Of a stretch of 64,000 nt of DNA, positions 52,395 to 62,624 are shown piece by piece. The stretch spans positions 1,468,001 through 1,532,000 of the forward strand of contig NZ_JAJNAY010000001.1 of the NCBI RefSeq assembly GCF_021010565.1, read 5' to 3'. Position 1 is the stretch's first letter. Every line of letters begins with the position of its first letter. The stretch is from Chryseobacterium turcicum. GTDB lineage: Bacteria > Bacteroidota > Bacteroidia > Flavobacteriales > Weeksellaceae. The notes under the pieces are model-generated. The model did no database searches. It saw only the letters and a list, made by a program, of their open reading frames with translations, and was not told the DNA's origin. The position numbers and the translations under genes were made by a program.

Positions 52395-52586
52395 ATGCAA
52401 CAAGGAACAGTAAAATTCTTTAACGAAACTAAAGGATTTGGTTTTATTACTCCATCTACAGGTGGTCAAGACGTCTTCGTACACACTTCAGGTTTAGTAG
52501 ACCAAATTCGTGAAAACGATGTAGTAACATACGATTTACAAAACGGTAACAAAGGGGTTAATGCAGTTAACGTTAAAAAAGCGTAA
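52395..52586 (+). CDS. Cold-shock domain protein (CspA family)
   Basis: This 63-aa protein is a single cold-shock domain with RNP1 KGFGFI and RNP2 VFVHTS. It binds single-stranded RNA and melts secondary structure. It is monocistronic, with a strong promoter and terminator. The short 35-40-nt leader from the near promoter and the long one from the upstream candidate may allow temperature-dependent control. Confidence 0.96.
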   Translation: MQQGTVKFFNETKGFGFITPSTGGQDVFVHTSGLVDQIRENDVVTYDLQNGNKGVNAVNVKKA

Positions 52587-52615
52587 CTTCAAATAACAAC
52601 CATTATATGGTATAT

Positions 52616-52650
52616 AGAGCAGGTAATTTATTTATCTGCTCTTTTTTTTG
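52616..52650 (+). terminator. Terminator of the cold-shock gene
   Basis: AGAGCAG (52616-52622) pairs with CTGCTCT (52636-52642), extended by weaker pairs, then a run of eight T. Confidence 0.88.
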
Positions 52651-52817
52651 TTTTAATAGCTGGTATCTAAAATCAATCTGAGGGGAGACGTACTAATTTA
52701 TCTTCCTCTAAAATTTAAGCATAAAAACTTATTTTAAGATAAAAAATGAGAGAGAGTTGTCAATTTGAAAAAAAAATGTGAAGCCTGTATTCATCAAGAT
52801 TTCAAGCCTGCTACATT

Positions 52818-53558
52818 CTAAATTAAATCATTGGTAACCGCATATGCTAATGCTTCTGTGATATTACTAACATCAAGCTTTTCAAAAAGTTTTCTTCGAT
52901 GCCATTTTACAGTGTCAGAAGATAAATAGGTCTTCTCTGCAATTTCAGGTATGGTGAGCCCTTGTAAATAGTATCTAAATACATCAAATTCTTTGTAGGT
53001 TAACTTTTTTTTGTTGGTTTTAATCCATTTTTCTTCTTTAAGATTATATAACCATAATATATCTGATGCTTCTGATGATATCTGAATATTTCCTGATGAC
53101 TTTTTTAGCGATAATGATAAATTACAAATTGCCTTCTTGATATTGCCTTCATGATCAAGCTCAAAAGGTATCACTTTATAATTGAGTAATATTTTTCTTT
53201 TTTCAACACTTTTGATATGAGAATCAAAGTTGATGACATGCTTAGTTCTGTCGTTGATTGGAAGTTTATTGAAAAAAGGAATGACCGTTTTTTTTAGTGC
53301 ATCAAGTATTTGGTGATCCTCTGATGCTGTTATTTTTCGAAGAAAACTTAAACCTGCTGTTTTTATATCTTGTATAGAACCTTCGGAGATGTAAAAAGGA
53401 AGATATGGAATGTAATCAATTTTTTTCTCAAGCAAATTGATGATAAAAATATTACCATGTATACCCTTTGTCATGGCTTCGAATATTTTTACTGTTTGAT
53501 TAGCTAGAACATGATCTGATGCTTGATAACTTTCCTCCGGGAATAAGTGTTTTTTCAT
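52818..53558 (-). CDS. LuxR-family transcriptional regulator
   Basis: The C-terminal LuxR helix-turn-helix of this 246-aa protein (about 183-246) is clear: LTYKEFDVFRYYLQGLTIPEIAEKTYLSSDTVKWHRRKLFEKLDV across the domain. The N-terminal 175 residues lack receiver-domain acidic residues and look PAS-like (IDYIPYLPFYISEGS near 49, ILLNYKVIPFELDHEGN near 125). It is not a phosphorelay regulator. It is divergent from a large T9SS gene and has a palindrome in its upstream region, so autoregulation or control of the neighbouring surface array is plausible. Confidence 0.88.
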   Translation of the reverse strand: MKKHLFPEESYQASDHVLANQTVKIFEAMTKGIHGNIFIINLLEKKIDYIPYLPFYISEGSIQDIKTAGLSFLRKITASEDHQILDALKKTVIPFFNKLPINDRTKHVINFDSHIKSVEKRKILLNYKVIPFELDHEGNIKKAICNLSLSLKKSSGNIQISSEASDILWLYNLKEEKWIKTNKKKLTYKEFDVFRYYLQGLTIPEIAEKTYLSSDTVKWHRRKLFEKLDVSNITEALAYAVTNDLI

Positions 53559-53582
53559 TAATATTTTTTTGGTATGATAAAA

Positions 53583-53598
53583 CTACACTAAAGTGTAG
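53583..53598. promoter_or_regulatory. Palindrome upstream of the LuxR-family gene
   Basis: CTACACT-AA-AGTGTAG, a perfect 7-bp dyad 25 bp before the regulator's start codon. Suitable size for a dimeric HTH protein. Confidence 0.5.
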
Positions 53599-53842
53599 AA
53601 ATAATCTAATTATAATGATTTATTTTTATGAAAAATTAACACCATGTATAAAATAACCCTCCCATTTACTAATGTGGAAACCTGTTGCATTCATTTAAAT
53701 ATCTAGTTTAAGTGATTTGTTTTAAAGGTTATTTATTAATAAACTTTTTTAACAATGCATATGTTGGTAAAATATTGATTACTTCATCAATGTTTTTTCG
53801 ACTATTAATTTAAAAACTAATCTACACCATAATTTATTAAAC

Positions 53843-56800
53843 ATGAAAAACCAAATTTATTTTGGTAGGATGCATCTTTTCAGATGTCTTCTACTTATTT
53901 GGCTTGTCTGCCCTTGGGTTGTGCAAGCTCAAATCGGAACTCACATCACTTCTAATTCTCAGGTTGGCTGTAAAGATTACCGGGGAGATAAAGAAGAACA
54001 GTATGATAATGGAGTGACATCCGAGCAGGTGATCCCTTCGCAATGTATTAAAGTCTGTGCAGGTAGTACTGTTACTTATACCGCCAGTGGTCAAAATATT
54101 GCCAATGTTCAATGGACGGCAGCAGGAGGTACAGTTGGTACGGTTTCAGGACCTGGAAACAGCGATGCTCAGATAACTTGGAATAGTTCACTTGGTAGCG
54201 GTTCTGTACAGGCGATTATTACCTATTCAAATGGTACAACAGAAAATCAAACAGTTTGCATTGAGAAAATTAATACGCCTACCGCTGAATTTCAAATGCT
54301 TAACCTTGATTATACCGTTTGCAAAGGTACTCAAATCTATTTTGATAACTTTTCTCAGGATAATGGGGGGGCAGAAATAGTGAGTTACTTTTGGGATTTT
54401 GGAGATTCAAATTCAACATCACCTACATCCACGGCTTTTGAGCCTTCTCATGCTTATAATCAGGCAGGGAATTATACTGTTTCATTAACAGTAACAAATA
54501 AGTGTGGTTGTTCGGATACCTTTTATAAAAAAATCGAAGTAACTCAATCAACACCTGTACAAATCAACTGTGCTTCTGTGGTATGTGAAGGAAGCTTAGA
54601 AAAATACAGCGTACAGGACGGATGTAAAGATGGAGAATGGAAAGTGATCGGGGGATCTATTGCTTCCAATAATGGTAATGAAATTGAGGTGAAGTGGGAT
54701 CAAGTAGATCCTGCGGATGGATTTGGATATGTGATGTACAAATCTAAATGCGGATGTGAAGAATGGACGACCATAAAGATTCCGGTCATATTGTCGAACG
54801 GGCAAATACAAGGTCCGGCAACAGTTTGTAAAGACAAACAATATATCTATAAGTTACCGCAATGGCCAACAACAAATTTCCAATGGAATATGTCTGGTCC
54901 TTCAGGACAGCTGATTTATAATCAACAAAGAAACGAAGTGGTATTTCAAGCCTCTCAACCTGGGACTTATACGCTATGGTGTACCTACAGAAATACTTTG
55001 TTGCTGTGTGAAGGGTATGCTTCAATGACGATTACAGTTGAAGAGCCTGTTGTTGTAAGTGGAGGTACAGATGAAATTTGTGCAGGTACAAGCCAGACTT
55101 TCACTGCAAGCCCTAATGTTCCTGTGATATGGACAGTAACTGCAGGAGGTTCTGTGGTTTATAATTCAGCGCTTACTACACAGCCATTTACGTATCAGTT
55201 TGCAACAGCAGGCTATTATTCTGTAACAGCTGTAAAGCAAGGTGGAGGTTGCGAAAGTAATGCAAGATTTATAAAAGTTACCCCACCTCCGGCTGCTCCA
55301 TCAGGAACAATTGTAGGAGATCACTTAGTGTGTTCTGGAAAACCTTATGTTTATACACTGAGCACAATTGATGCTGGTGTAGTTCCGGTATGGGAAGTGA
55401 CGGGTGGCGTTATTCAGGGAAGCAATACAGGAAATTCTGTAACAGTTATCTTTAATGCAGGAACACCATCTTATACAATTTCTGTACGTAATCAATCTTT
55501 AAATGCTGCCAGTTGTATTTCAAATGCTATCACAAAGACTTTATCACCGATAGATTTAAGTACTATTTCAGTAAATCCTTCATCAGGAATATACTGTCCA
55601 AGTAGCTCTCAAACATTCACGGCTAACTTAAACGGTATTGTACCAGATACAATGGAATGGTATTTTGATGACGCTAACTTCGGAAGTTTTGCCAGTGGGC
55701 AGGGAACAGGAAGTGTTGCAATAAATTTTAATGAAATTTCTAATTTTAACAATGATACTATTTTACATTTAAAAGTGGTAAAATGTGGGGTAGAGAAAAT
55801 CATTGATATTCCCGTGGCACTCTATACATTACCTGTAGTTAGTTTTGCAAACAATGGCCCGATATGTCTAGGTTCAAATCTTGTTTTTAACATAAACGAG
55901 GGCGGAATACCAGCTGGAACACAAATGCAGTTTAGCTTTCCTAATGGAAATATTTATCCTACGACTTCTAATGGTTCAGGACAATATTCATTTGTGAATA
56001 ACAACTACATTCAAAATAATACCGGCGCTAATGTTTCGCAGACTGTGACAGTAACTTACACTGGGGCAAACGGCTGTAACTATAGCCCGACTGCAAGTGC
56101 AACGTTTACAGTGTTTCCACAAACTTTTATAACCATTTCTCCGGTCTATAATATTGTTGTTTGTGATCCGTCAACGATTACTCCTTATACGTTGACAGCT
56201 AATGGATCGACTGGGCTTACCAATACACAAGCATGGGTATGGCATCATAATGTACAAGGAATTGTAGGTTATGGACCGAGTTATACACTTTCTGGATCAA
56301 ATATTTTTGGAAGTTATTATGTTGAGGCAATTGATCAAAACGGTTGTGTCGTTCGCTCTCAAGAAGTAAAAGTTACGCAAGATTGCTCTACGAATGGTTG
56401 TACTGCCAATCCACAAATTTCTTTTACTCCAACATGGACGGGTTGTAATACGATTAATGTAAGCAATGTAAGTTTCATAGGTACTCCTGATGAGATCCAA
56501 TGGGGAAGTGACGGCGTGTTAAATCTATCATCAGGACAAGGAACTCTTTCACCGGTTTACACTACTACCTTAGCTGGTGCACATATCGTTTTTCTTAAAT
56601 TAAGATATGGTAGCTGTTGGTACAGTGCAGGATATGAGGTACAGAAAAAGTATGAACCTAAATTTAACATCAGTACAGTTTGTAACGGAAACGGTTACAC
56701 AGTTACGCTTCACAATACTTCAACAATTTTCGCTATTAATACTTCAACAATCAATTATCAGTTTAGTGGAGGTGGACAGCCTTCCCAAAATGGCGAAACA

Positions 56801-58756
56801 GCGACGTATAATCTAGCGCCTGGTACTTATACATTTACAATGACGATGCAGGGAGGAGGTTTCCCAGTTTGTACAACAACGCAGACTATAACATTAGAAC
56901 CTTTGCCTTCTACAAATATTTCTGTTCCAAATAAAGCTTGTGAGGGAGAGGTAATTACTTTACAAGTACCTGGAGTCTATTCTCCGAATAATGTGTATAC
57001 TTGGTATTATGATAATACTTCTTACGTGACTTCAGCATTGAATGTGCAGTTGACATTTAACTCTTCAGGGTCTAATAGTATTCAATTAAAAATTAAAACT
57101 CCAAACGGGTGTGAATTCTTATCACCTGTTGAGGGTATTTTAATTAATTCAAATAATATGTTAGGGAATTTTTTCCCTTTTAACCCAATTGGATGTGTAG
57201 GGAATGGTTCTACAATAAACTTCTTCTCGACAACTTCATTAACTCCAACATCTTATATTTGGATGAATGGATCGCAAGAAGTATTAAATGCACCTAATGC
57301 ACCTTCATTTACTCCAACGGAATCTGGTACCTATTGGCCAGTTTTAGTTTCTGCACAAGGATGCAAATCGTATGATATGAGCAGTAGTGCAGTTTCAGTT
57401 ACTTTGCTCAATGCACCATATGTCAATATATCGGCAAAATCAAATATTTGTGCAGGTCAGGCACTTACGCTTACAGGTATCGTAACTGATAATAATTTAG
57501 AATACAGATGGGGAATTAACGCTCCAGCAAGTGGATCATGGATTTCATTACCTACTGCGGGTCCTATCGTTCTATCAACTGTACCTCCGGGTGCAGGTAC
57601 TTATACTTATACATTGGAAGTTCGTCCAATGGGAACTGTAAATGGATGTGTAGGCTCTAAAAGTTTTGTTGTAACGGTAAGTAATCCGCCATCTGCTCCT
57701 ACAATTAGTTCTACCATTCAGGGATGCCAACCTTACAAAGTTTTGTTGACGGCTTCAGGACCTTCTACAGGACAGTACAATTGGAGTAACGGAATGTCTG
57801 GTCAGTCGATAGAGGTATATGAAGGGGGAGCTTATCAAGTGACTTACACAGCACCTAGCGGTTGTAAAGTTTCTAATCAGGTTCAAATTCCTCTAAGTAT
57901 AGAAAGTCTGATGTGGGTATTCCCTACGGGATGTTATGATGAATGTAGAGGAGACCGCTATATTATCGGCCCAAAAGGAATTTTTGATAGTCATCACTGG
58001 CAAATGTTCGGAAATAATATTCAGAGTGGGGTAAATGACTTTATTTATCCGTTGTCTATGAATACTGCAGGAACATATCAATTGCAAATCAATCAGTTTG
58101 GATGTAGTGTTACATCAGGAGCAATGAATTTCTTTCCTGGTATTGATTGTGGTATAGAGCCAGAATGTAAATTTGATGCTCATGTGGAAGGGATGAAGTG
58201 GAATGGAGACCATTTTATATTATTAGGAGTAATCAATAACTATTCTGGTCAGCCGATGACGATTACTTTGTCGAGTATCTACGGCTATGGCAGTTATATT
58301 CCTTCAGTAATTACCATTCCGGCAGGAGGCACATATGATATGTTTACCAATCCTATCGCATTCTACCCTAATGGAACGTTCCCTGGTGGAGCAGACGAAA
58401 TTCTTTTCGATGCCGGAAATGGATGTAAGTTTGTCACAAAGGTTGAGATTCCTGATTATATCAATAAATCGTCTAACCCGAAGTACCTATCTTCTACCGT
58501 TTCTGAATCGTTGATGAAAATATTTCCTAATCCTGCGAAAGAAAAAGTAACAGTTTCTTTCAATACAGGTAATGAAAAGGAAAAAGCAAAACAGATTCAG
58601 GTCTTTGATGCTAGAGGAACAGTGAAATACACTAAAGAGCTAAAATCTTCTTCCGGTGAAATGGAAATTCAGATTGATGATTGGCTTCAGGGCGTTTACA
58701 TTGTCATCATCCATACTGATGGAAAAGCATTACAAGGTAAGCTAATTAAGAAATAA
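53843..58756 (+). CDS. Giant T9SS surface protein with PKD-like repeats
   Basis: This 1637-aa protein has a signal peptide ending VVQAQ (about 29) and many Ig/PKD-like domains. The best is at about 155-232 with SYFWDFGDSNSTSPTS and AYNQAGNYTVSLTVTN. At least ten further domains have recurring PxxVCxGxxxxxT-type starts (for example EICAGTSQTFTAS, NICAGQALTLTG). The C-terminal T9SS type A domain is FPNPAKEKVTVSFNTG and ends LQGKLIKK. Probably a filamentous adhesin of the cell surface. It is followed by its own terminator and the three-gene paralogue array. Confidence 0.88.
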   Translation: MKNQIYFGRMHLFRCLLLIWLVCPWVVQAQIGTHITSNSQVGCKDYRGDKEEQYDNGVTSEQVIPSQCIKVCAGSTVTYTASGQNIANVQWTAAGGTVGTVSGPGNSDAQITWNSSLGSGSVQAIITYSNGTTENQTVCIEKINTPTAEFQMLNLDYTVCKGTQIYFDNFSQDNGGAEIVSYFWDFGDSNSTSPTSTAFEPSHAYNQAGNYTVSLTVTNKCGCSDTFYKKIEVTQSTPVQINCASVVCEGSLEKYSVQDGCKDGEWKVIGGSIASNNGNEIEVKWDQVDPADGFGYVMYKSKCGCEEWTTIKIPVILSNGQIQGPATVCKDKQYIYKLPQWPTTNFQWNMSGPSGQLIYNQQRNEVVFQASQPGTYTLWCTYRNTLLLCEGYASMTITVEEPVVVSGGTDEICAGTSQTFTASPNVPVIWTVTAGGSVVYNSALTTQPFTYQFATAGYYSVTAVKQGGGCESNARFIKVTPPPAAPSGTIVGDHLVCSGKPYVYTLSTIDAGVVPVWEVTGGVIQGSNTGNSVTVIFNAGTPSYTISVRNQSLNAASCISNAITKTLSPIDLSTISVNPSSGIYCPSSSQTFTANLNGIVPDTMEWYFDDANFGSFASGQGTGSVAINFNEISNFNNDTILHLKVVKCGVEKIIDIPVALYTLPVVSFANNGPICLGSNLVFNINEGGIPAGTQMQFSFPNGNIYPTTSNGSGQYSFVNNNYIQNNTGANVSQTVTVTYTGANGCNYSPTASATFTVFPQTFITISPVYNIVVCDPSTITPYTLTANGSTGLTNTQAWVWHHNVQGIVGYGPSYTLSGSNIFGSYYVEAIDQNGCVVRSQEVKVTQDCSTNGCTANPQISFTPTWTGCNTINVSNVSFIGTPDEIQWGSDGVLNLSSGQGTLSPVYTTTLAGAHIVFLKLRYGSCWYSAGYEVQKKYEPKFNISTVCNGNGYTVTLHNTSTIFAINTSTINYQFSGGGQPSQNGETATYNLAPGTYTFTMTMQGGGFPVCTTTQTITLEPLPSTNISVPNKACEGEVITLQVPGVYSPNNVYTWYYDNTSYVTSALNVQLTFNSSGSNSIQLKIKTPNGCEFLSPVEGILINSNNMLGNFFPFNPIGCVGNGSTINFFSTTSLTPTSYIWMNGSQEVLNAPNAPSFTPTESGTYWPVLVSAQGCKSYDMSSSAVSVTLLNAPYVNISAKSNICAGQALTLTGIVTDNNLEYRWGINAPASGSWISLPTAGPIVLSTVPPGAGTYTYTLEVRPMGTVNGCVGSKSFVVTVSNPPSAPTISSTIQGCQPYKVLLTASGPSTGQYNWSNGMSGQSIEVYEGGAYQVTYTAPSGCKVSNQVQIPLSIESLMWVFPTGCYDECRGDRYIIGPKGIFDSHHWQMFGNNIQSGVNDFIYPLSMNTAGTYQLQINQFGCSVTSGAMNFFPGIDCGIEPECKFDAHVEGMKWNGDHFILLGVINNYSGQPMTITLSSIYGYGSYIPSVITIPAGGTYDMFTNPIAFYPNGTFPGGADEILFDAGNGCKFVTKVEIPDYINKSSNPKYLSSTVSESLMKIFPNPAKEKVTVSFNTGNEKEKAKQIQVFDARGTVKYTKELKSSSGEMEIQIDDWLQGVYIVIIHTDGKALQGKLIKK

Positions 58757-58762
58757 TCAATA

Positions 58763-58799
58763 AAAAATGCAGTGTTTTGAAAATAGACACTGCATTTTT
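58763..58799 (+). terminator. Terminator of the giant T9SS gene
   Basis: AAAAATGCAGTGT pairs with ACACTGCATTTTT, a perfect 13-bp stem with an 11-nt loop, 7 bp after the stop. Confidence 0.88.
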
Positions 58800-58845
58800 A
58801 CAATTATTTTATTAAGTTTAAAAAACAATTACAAAATATTATAAT

Positions 58846-60714
58846 ATGCAAAAATCTTTAAAGAATTTGTGCACACTTTTCTTGATGTTGCCAGGATTAT
58901 TTATCAGTCAAACATACCAATGGCAATGGGCAAAACAGGCGGGGGGACAAACAGGGTCTGTAGGCTCAGGTTTTGATTATCTTAGTGATGAATCGATTCG
59001 GGACATTGTTGTTGATAGTAACAATAATACATACTATTTAGCAAAAATCTGGAATCAAGGACAGAATGTTGACGGTATCTCTGTGCCAAACTATGGAAAT
59101 AGTGATTTAATTCTCTACTCTACGGATTGCCAAGGTCTTTTAAGATGGAGTACTGTAATTGGTGGGTCTGGTAATCTAGATTCTGCATGGAATATTGAAG
59201 TAGATAATAGTGGAGGTGTATATATTTTAACAAGTTTGTGGAATGAGGGATATTCATATCAGGCAGGTACTATTCCTACACATTTAGATAATAATCAATT
59301 ATTACCTGCTATTTCTGCAATGGATGCGACTACGCCTGATGCGGGATTTAAAACATCCTATCTTCTAAAATATAATTCTTCCAACGGGAGCTTAGTTTGG
59401 AACAAACCTTTACAAGGTGACGTGAATTTTCTTCTTCGTCAAAGCGATTCTCAAATGATGTATATGGATTCTTCGAAGAATATACATGCCATTTTGGGGT
59501 TTAAAGCAGGAACACATTTAGATGGTCTTATAACAGTGCCTTCAAGTTATACAAATACTTATCAGTACTATCTAGTAAAATTTAATTTTAGTAATGGTAA
59601 TATGGTGCCCGCAACTCCTATTATTTTACCGATAATTGGTAGCTTATACTCTGGAGTAGAACATGGTAAAATAAATTTAGTTTTCGATGAAACACTCAAT
59701 CGATATTATTTAGCAGGTACAAGAGGGAGCTCTGGAAACCTAATTGATTTTTCGTTTAACAATATTCCTGTTACTAAAGAAGCTTATCTCATTGCTTTTA
59801 ATATCAATGGAAATACGGTGTCAGAAGCTTGGAGAAAAGAAATCGAAGCAGGGAATACTAATTCGGATGAAGAAATTCATTCTATTATCAAAGATGCCAA
59901 CACCTCTGATATTTACATATCTGGTCGTTATTTTTCTATAAATTCATCAGCCACCTTGGGAAGTTATACATTCCCGAGCATATCTTACAATGGACATATA
60001 CCTTTTATCGTAAAACTTAATTCTTCGGGTGTTGTACAATGGTCTAAGATTGCTGACGGAGCACCAGGTACGGTTGGAAATACAACTTACGGCTTCATGA
60101 AAGGCAGAATTGTTCAAAATGGAAATGAGATAGGTTTTGCACACGGAAGTTGGGGAAGTGGTTGGGGAAACTATAATATGGTAAGGCCTAGCGGAGATCG
60201 TGCTGACCCTATTCTCGTTAGACTAAATAAAGACTCAGGTTCAGTGTTGGAAGTTGCTGATGTTCTTAGTAATTACAATACTGTTGACGAGTTTACTGCA
60301 ATAGCTGTTGATAACGATGGTAATTATGTTTTAGGAGGTTTTTTCCATCAGCAGTTGTTTACGGATGCTAATGATAATATACCTACGATGGCTCTTAATG
60401 TTACAACAGGTAAGTCTCAGAATTTCTTTACAAAGTATGCTAAATCAGTATGCAGTAATTTATCCGTTGAAGAAACGGCTTTAGAGGCAGGTTTACAGTT
60501 CTATCCAAATCCAGTTCAGGATGTGCTTAGTATAAAAAGTAAAAATAAACTCGAAAATTTTGAGATGTATTCTTCCACAGGTCAAAATATTAAGCGAGGA
60601 AATTTACAGAATACCAATGCTCAAATTAATATGAGTGGATTGACTGCAGGAGTTTATTATGTAAAAGTAAAAACTGAAAACTCTGTGGTTACAGAAAAGA
60701 TTATTAAAAAGTAA
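58846..60714 (+). CDS. T9SS propeller-like paralogue, array copy 1
   Basis: This 622-aa protein has a signal peptide (ends LFISQ, about 22). The mature start YQWQWAKQAGGQTGS is shared with the next two copies. It is followed by SBBP/beta-propeller-like repeats (RDIVVDSNNNTYYLA, WNIEVDNSGGVYIL, VVQWSKIADG). The T9SS type A tail is LQFYPNPVQD and ends VTEKIIKK. The last 600 bp are nearly identical to copy 2, while the middle is diverged. It is probably co-transcribed with copy 2 (16-bp gap). Confidence 0.85.
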   Translation: MQKSLKNLCTLFLMLPGLFISQTYQWQWAKQAGGQTGSVGSGFDYLSDESIRDIVVDSNNNTYYLAKIWNQGQNVDGISVPNYGNSDLILYSTDCQGLLRWSTVIGGSGNLDSAWNIEVDNSGGVYILTSLWNEGYSYQAGTIPTHLDNNQLLPAISAMDATTPDAGFKTSYLLKYNSSNGSLVWNKPLQGDVNFLLRQSDSQMMYMDSSKNIHAILGFKAGTHLDGLITVPSSYTNTYQYYLVKFNFSNGNMVPATPIILPIIGSLYSGVEHGKINLVFDETLNRYYLAGTRGSSGNLIDFSFNNIPVTKEAYLIAFNINGNTVSEAWRKEIEAGNTNSDEEIHSIIKDANTSDIYISGRYFSINSSATLGSYTFPSISYNGHIPFIVKLNSSGVVQWSKIADGAPGTVGNTTYGFMKGRIVQNGNEIGFAHGSWGSGWGNYNMVRPSGDRADPILVRLNKDSGSVLEVADVLSNYNTVDEFTAIAVDNDGNYVLGGFFHQQLFTDANDNIPTMALNVTTGKSQNFFTKYAKSVCSNLSVEETALEAGLQFYPNPVQDVLSIKSKNKLENFEMYSSTGQNIKRGNLQNTNAQINMSGLTAGVYYVKVKTENSVVTEKIIKK

Positions 60715-60730
60715 TGAAATTGCATTTAGA

Positions 60731-62608
60731 ATGAAAAAATCTTTAAAGAATTTGTGCACACTTTTCTTCCTATTGCCAGGATTATTTATCAGTCAAACGT
60801 ACCAATGGCAATGGGCAAAACAGGCAGGCGGTCAAACAGGGTCTGTAAGCTCGGGATTTGATTATATAAATGATGAATCGATAAGGGATATCGCTGTCGA
60901 TAGTGACAATAATACCTATTATTTGGCAACTATTTGGGCACAAAACCAAAATTTAGACGGCACAGCGGTGACAAGTTATCATCAGAGAGATTTATTTTTG
61001 TTTTCTACCGATTGTCAGGGAAATATAAGATGGTCGAGAACAATTGGTGGTACCGGAACATCTGAACATGCCTGGAATATTGAGTTGGATAATAATGGAG
61101 GCCTATATATTATGACCAATATTTTTAATCAAGGTTACGCTAATCAGCCTAGTTCGATAACGACTCATTTTGATGATACTCATACTATACCTTTAATTAC
61201 TGCAACAGATAATAATACAGTTGACCAAGGGGTTAAAACCGGGTATCTCTTAAAATATAATACAACCAATGGAAATTTAATTTGGTCTAAACCTTTACAG
61301 GGAGATGTGACAATGGCATTACAACAATGTGATTCACAAATGATGTACATGGATTCAGCTAAAAATATCCATGCTATTTTAGGATTTTGTGCAGGAACCC
61401 ATTTGGGAGGATTAATAAATGTACCTTCAACTTACACATCATCCTATCAATATTTTCTAGTTAAATTTAACTACGACGGTGGAAATATGACCCCCGCATC
61501 AGCAGTTTTACTTCCTATCACAGGATTCGTAAGTGCCGGAATGTTTAACGGTCATGTGAATATGCTTTATGACGACACAATAAACCAATATTATCTAGCT
61601 GGTAAACGGAGAGCAGGGTCATATAGTTCTTTAGTCGATTTCTCTTTTAATAATATTCCCGTAACGAAAGAGGCGTATCTCATAGCATTTAGTGTAAATG
61701 GTACTACGGTCTCAGAAGCTTGGAGAAAAGAAATTAATACTGGTCAATCATCACCAGACGATGAAATCCATTCAATCATTAAAGATACTAACTCCTCTGG
61801 TATCTATATTTCAGGGCGCTATTTTTCAGATGCCGGAGCGTCTGTTTCATTTGGTACTTACACATTCCCTCCTGTATCTTACAATTTGCAGAGACCTTTC
61901 GTAATGAAACTGAATTCTAGTGGAAATGTTCAATGGGCAAAAATAGCAGATGGGATTCCTGCAGCAGTGAACAGTAATGGCTACCGTTTTATGAAAGGCA
62001 GAATTGTTCAAAATGGAAATGAGATAGGTTTTGCACACGGAAGTTGGGGAAGTGGTTGGGGAAACTATAATATGGTAAGGCCTAGTGGAGATCGTGCTGA
62101 CCCTATTCTCGTTAGACTAAATAAAGACTCAGGTTCAGTGTTGGAAGTTGCTGATGTTCTTAGTAATTACAATACTGTTGACGAGTTTACTGCAATAGCT
62201 GTAGACAACGATGGTAATTATGTTTTAGGAGGTTTTTTTCATCAGCAGTTGTTTACGGATGCTAATGATAATGTACCTACGATGGCTTTAAATGTTACAA
62301 CAGGTAAGTCTCAGAATTTCTTTACGAAGTATGCTAAATCAGTATGCAGTGGTTTATCCGTTGAAGAAACGGCTTTAGAGGCAGGTTTACAGTTCTATCC
62401 AAATCCAGTTAAGGATGTGCTTAGTATAAAAAGTAAAAATAAACTAGAGAGTTTTGAAGTGTATTCTTCTGTAAGACAAAATGTTTTAAGAGGAAATTTA
62501 CAGAATACGAATGCTCAAATTAATATGAGTGGATTGACCGCAGGAGTTTATTATTTAAAAGTAAAAACTGAAAAATCTGTGGTTACAGAAAAGATTATTA
62601 AAAAGTAA
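60731..62608 (+). CDS. T9SS propeller-like paralogue, array copy 2
   Basis: This 625-aa protein has the same architecture as copy 1. Its 3' third matches copy 1, and its central block (about 61590-61990) is nearly identical to copy 3, so it is mosaic. The short spacer TGAAATTGCATTTAGA before it is repeated exactly before copy 3. It is exported and sorted by T9SS (tail LQFYPNPVKD, end VTEKIIKK). The propeller ligand is unknown. Confidence 0.85.
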   Translation: MKKSLKNLCTLFFLLPGLFISQTYQWQWAKQAGGQTGSVSSGFDYINDESIRDIAVDSDNNTYYLATIWAQNQNLDGTAVTSYHQRDLFLFSTDCQGNIRWSRTIGGTGTSEHAWNIELDNNGGLYIMTNIFNQGYANQPSSITTHFDDTHTIPLITATDNNTVDQGVKTGYLLKYNTTNGNLIWSKPLQGDVTMALQQCDSQMMYMDSAKNIHAILGFCAGTHLGGLINVPSTYTSSYQYFLVKFNYDGGNMTPASAVLLPITGFVSAGMFNGHVNMLYDDTINQYYLAGKRRAGSYSSLVDFSFNNIPVTKEAYLIAFSVNGTTVSEAWRKEINTGQSSPDDEIHSIIKDTNSSGIYISGRYFSDAGASVSFGTYTFPPVSYNLQRPFVMKLNSSGNVQWAKIADGIPAAVNSNGYRFMKGRIVQNGNEIGFAHGSWGSGWGNYNMVRPSGDRADPILVRLNKDSGSVLEVADVLSNYNTVDEFTAIAVDNDGNYVLGGFFHQQLFTDANDNVPTMALNVTTGKSQNFFTKYAKSVCSGLSVEETALEAGLQFYPNPVKDVLSIKSKNKLESFEVYSSVRQNVLRGNLQNTNAQINMSGLTAGVYYLKVKTEKSVVTEKIIKK

Positions 62609-62624
62609 TGAAATTGCATTTAGA

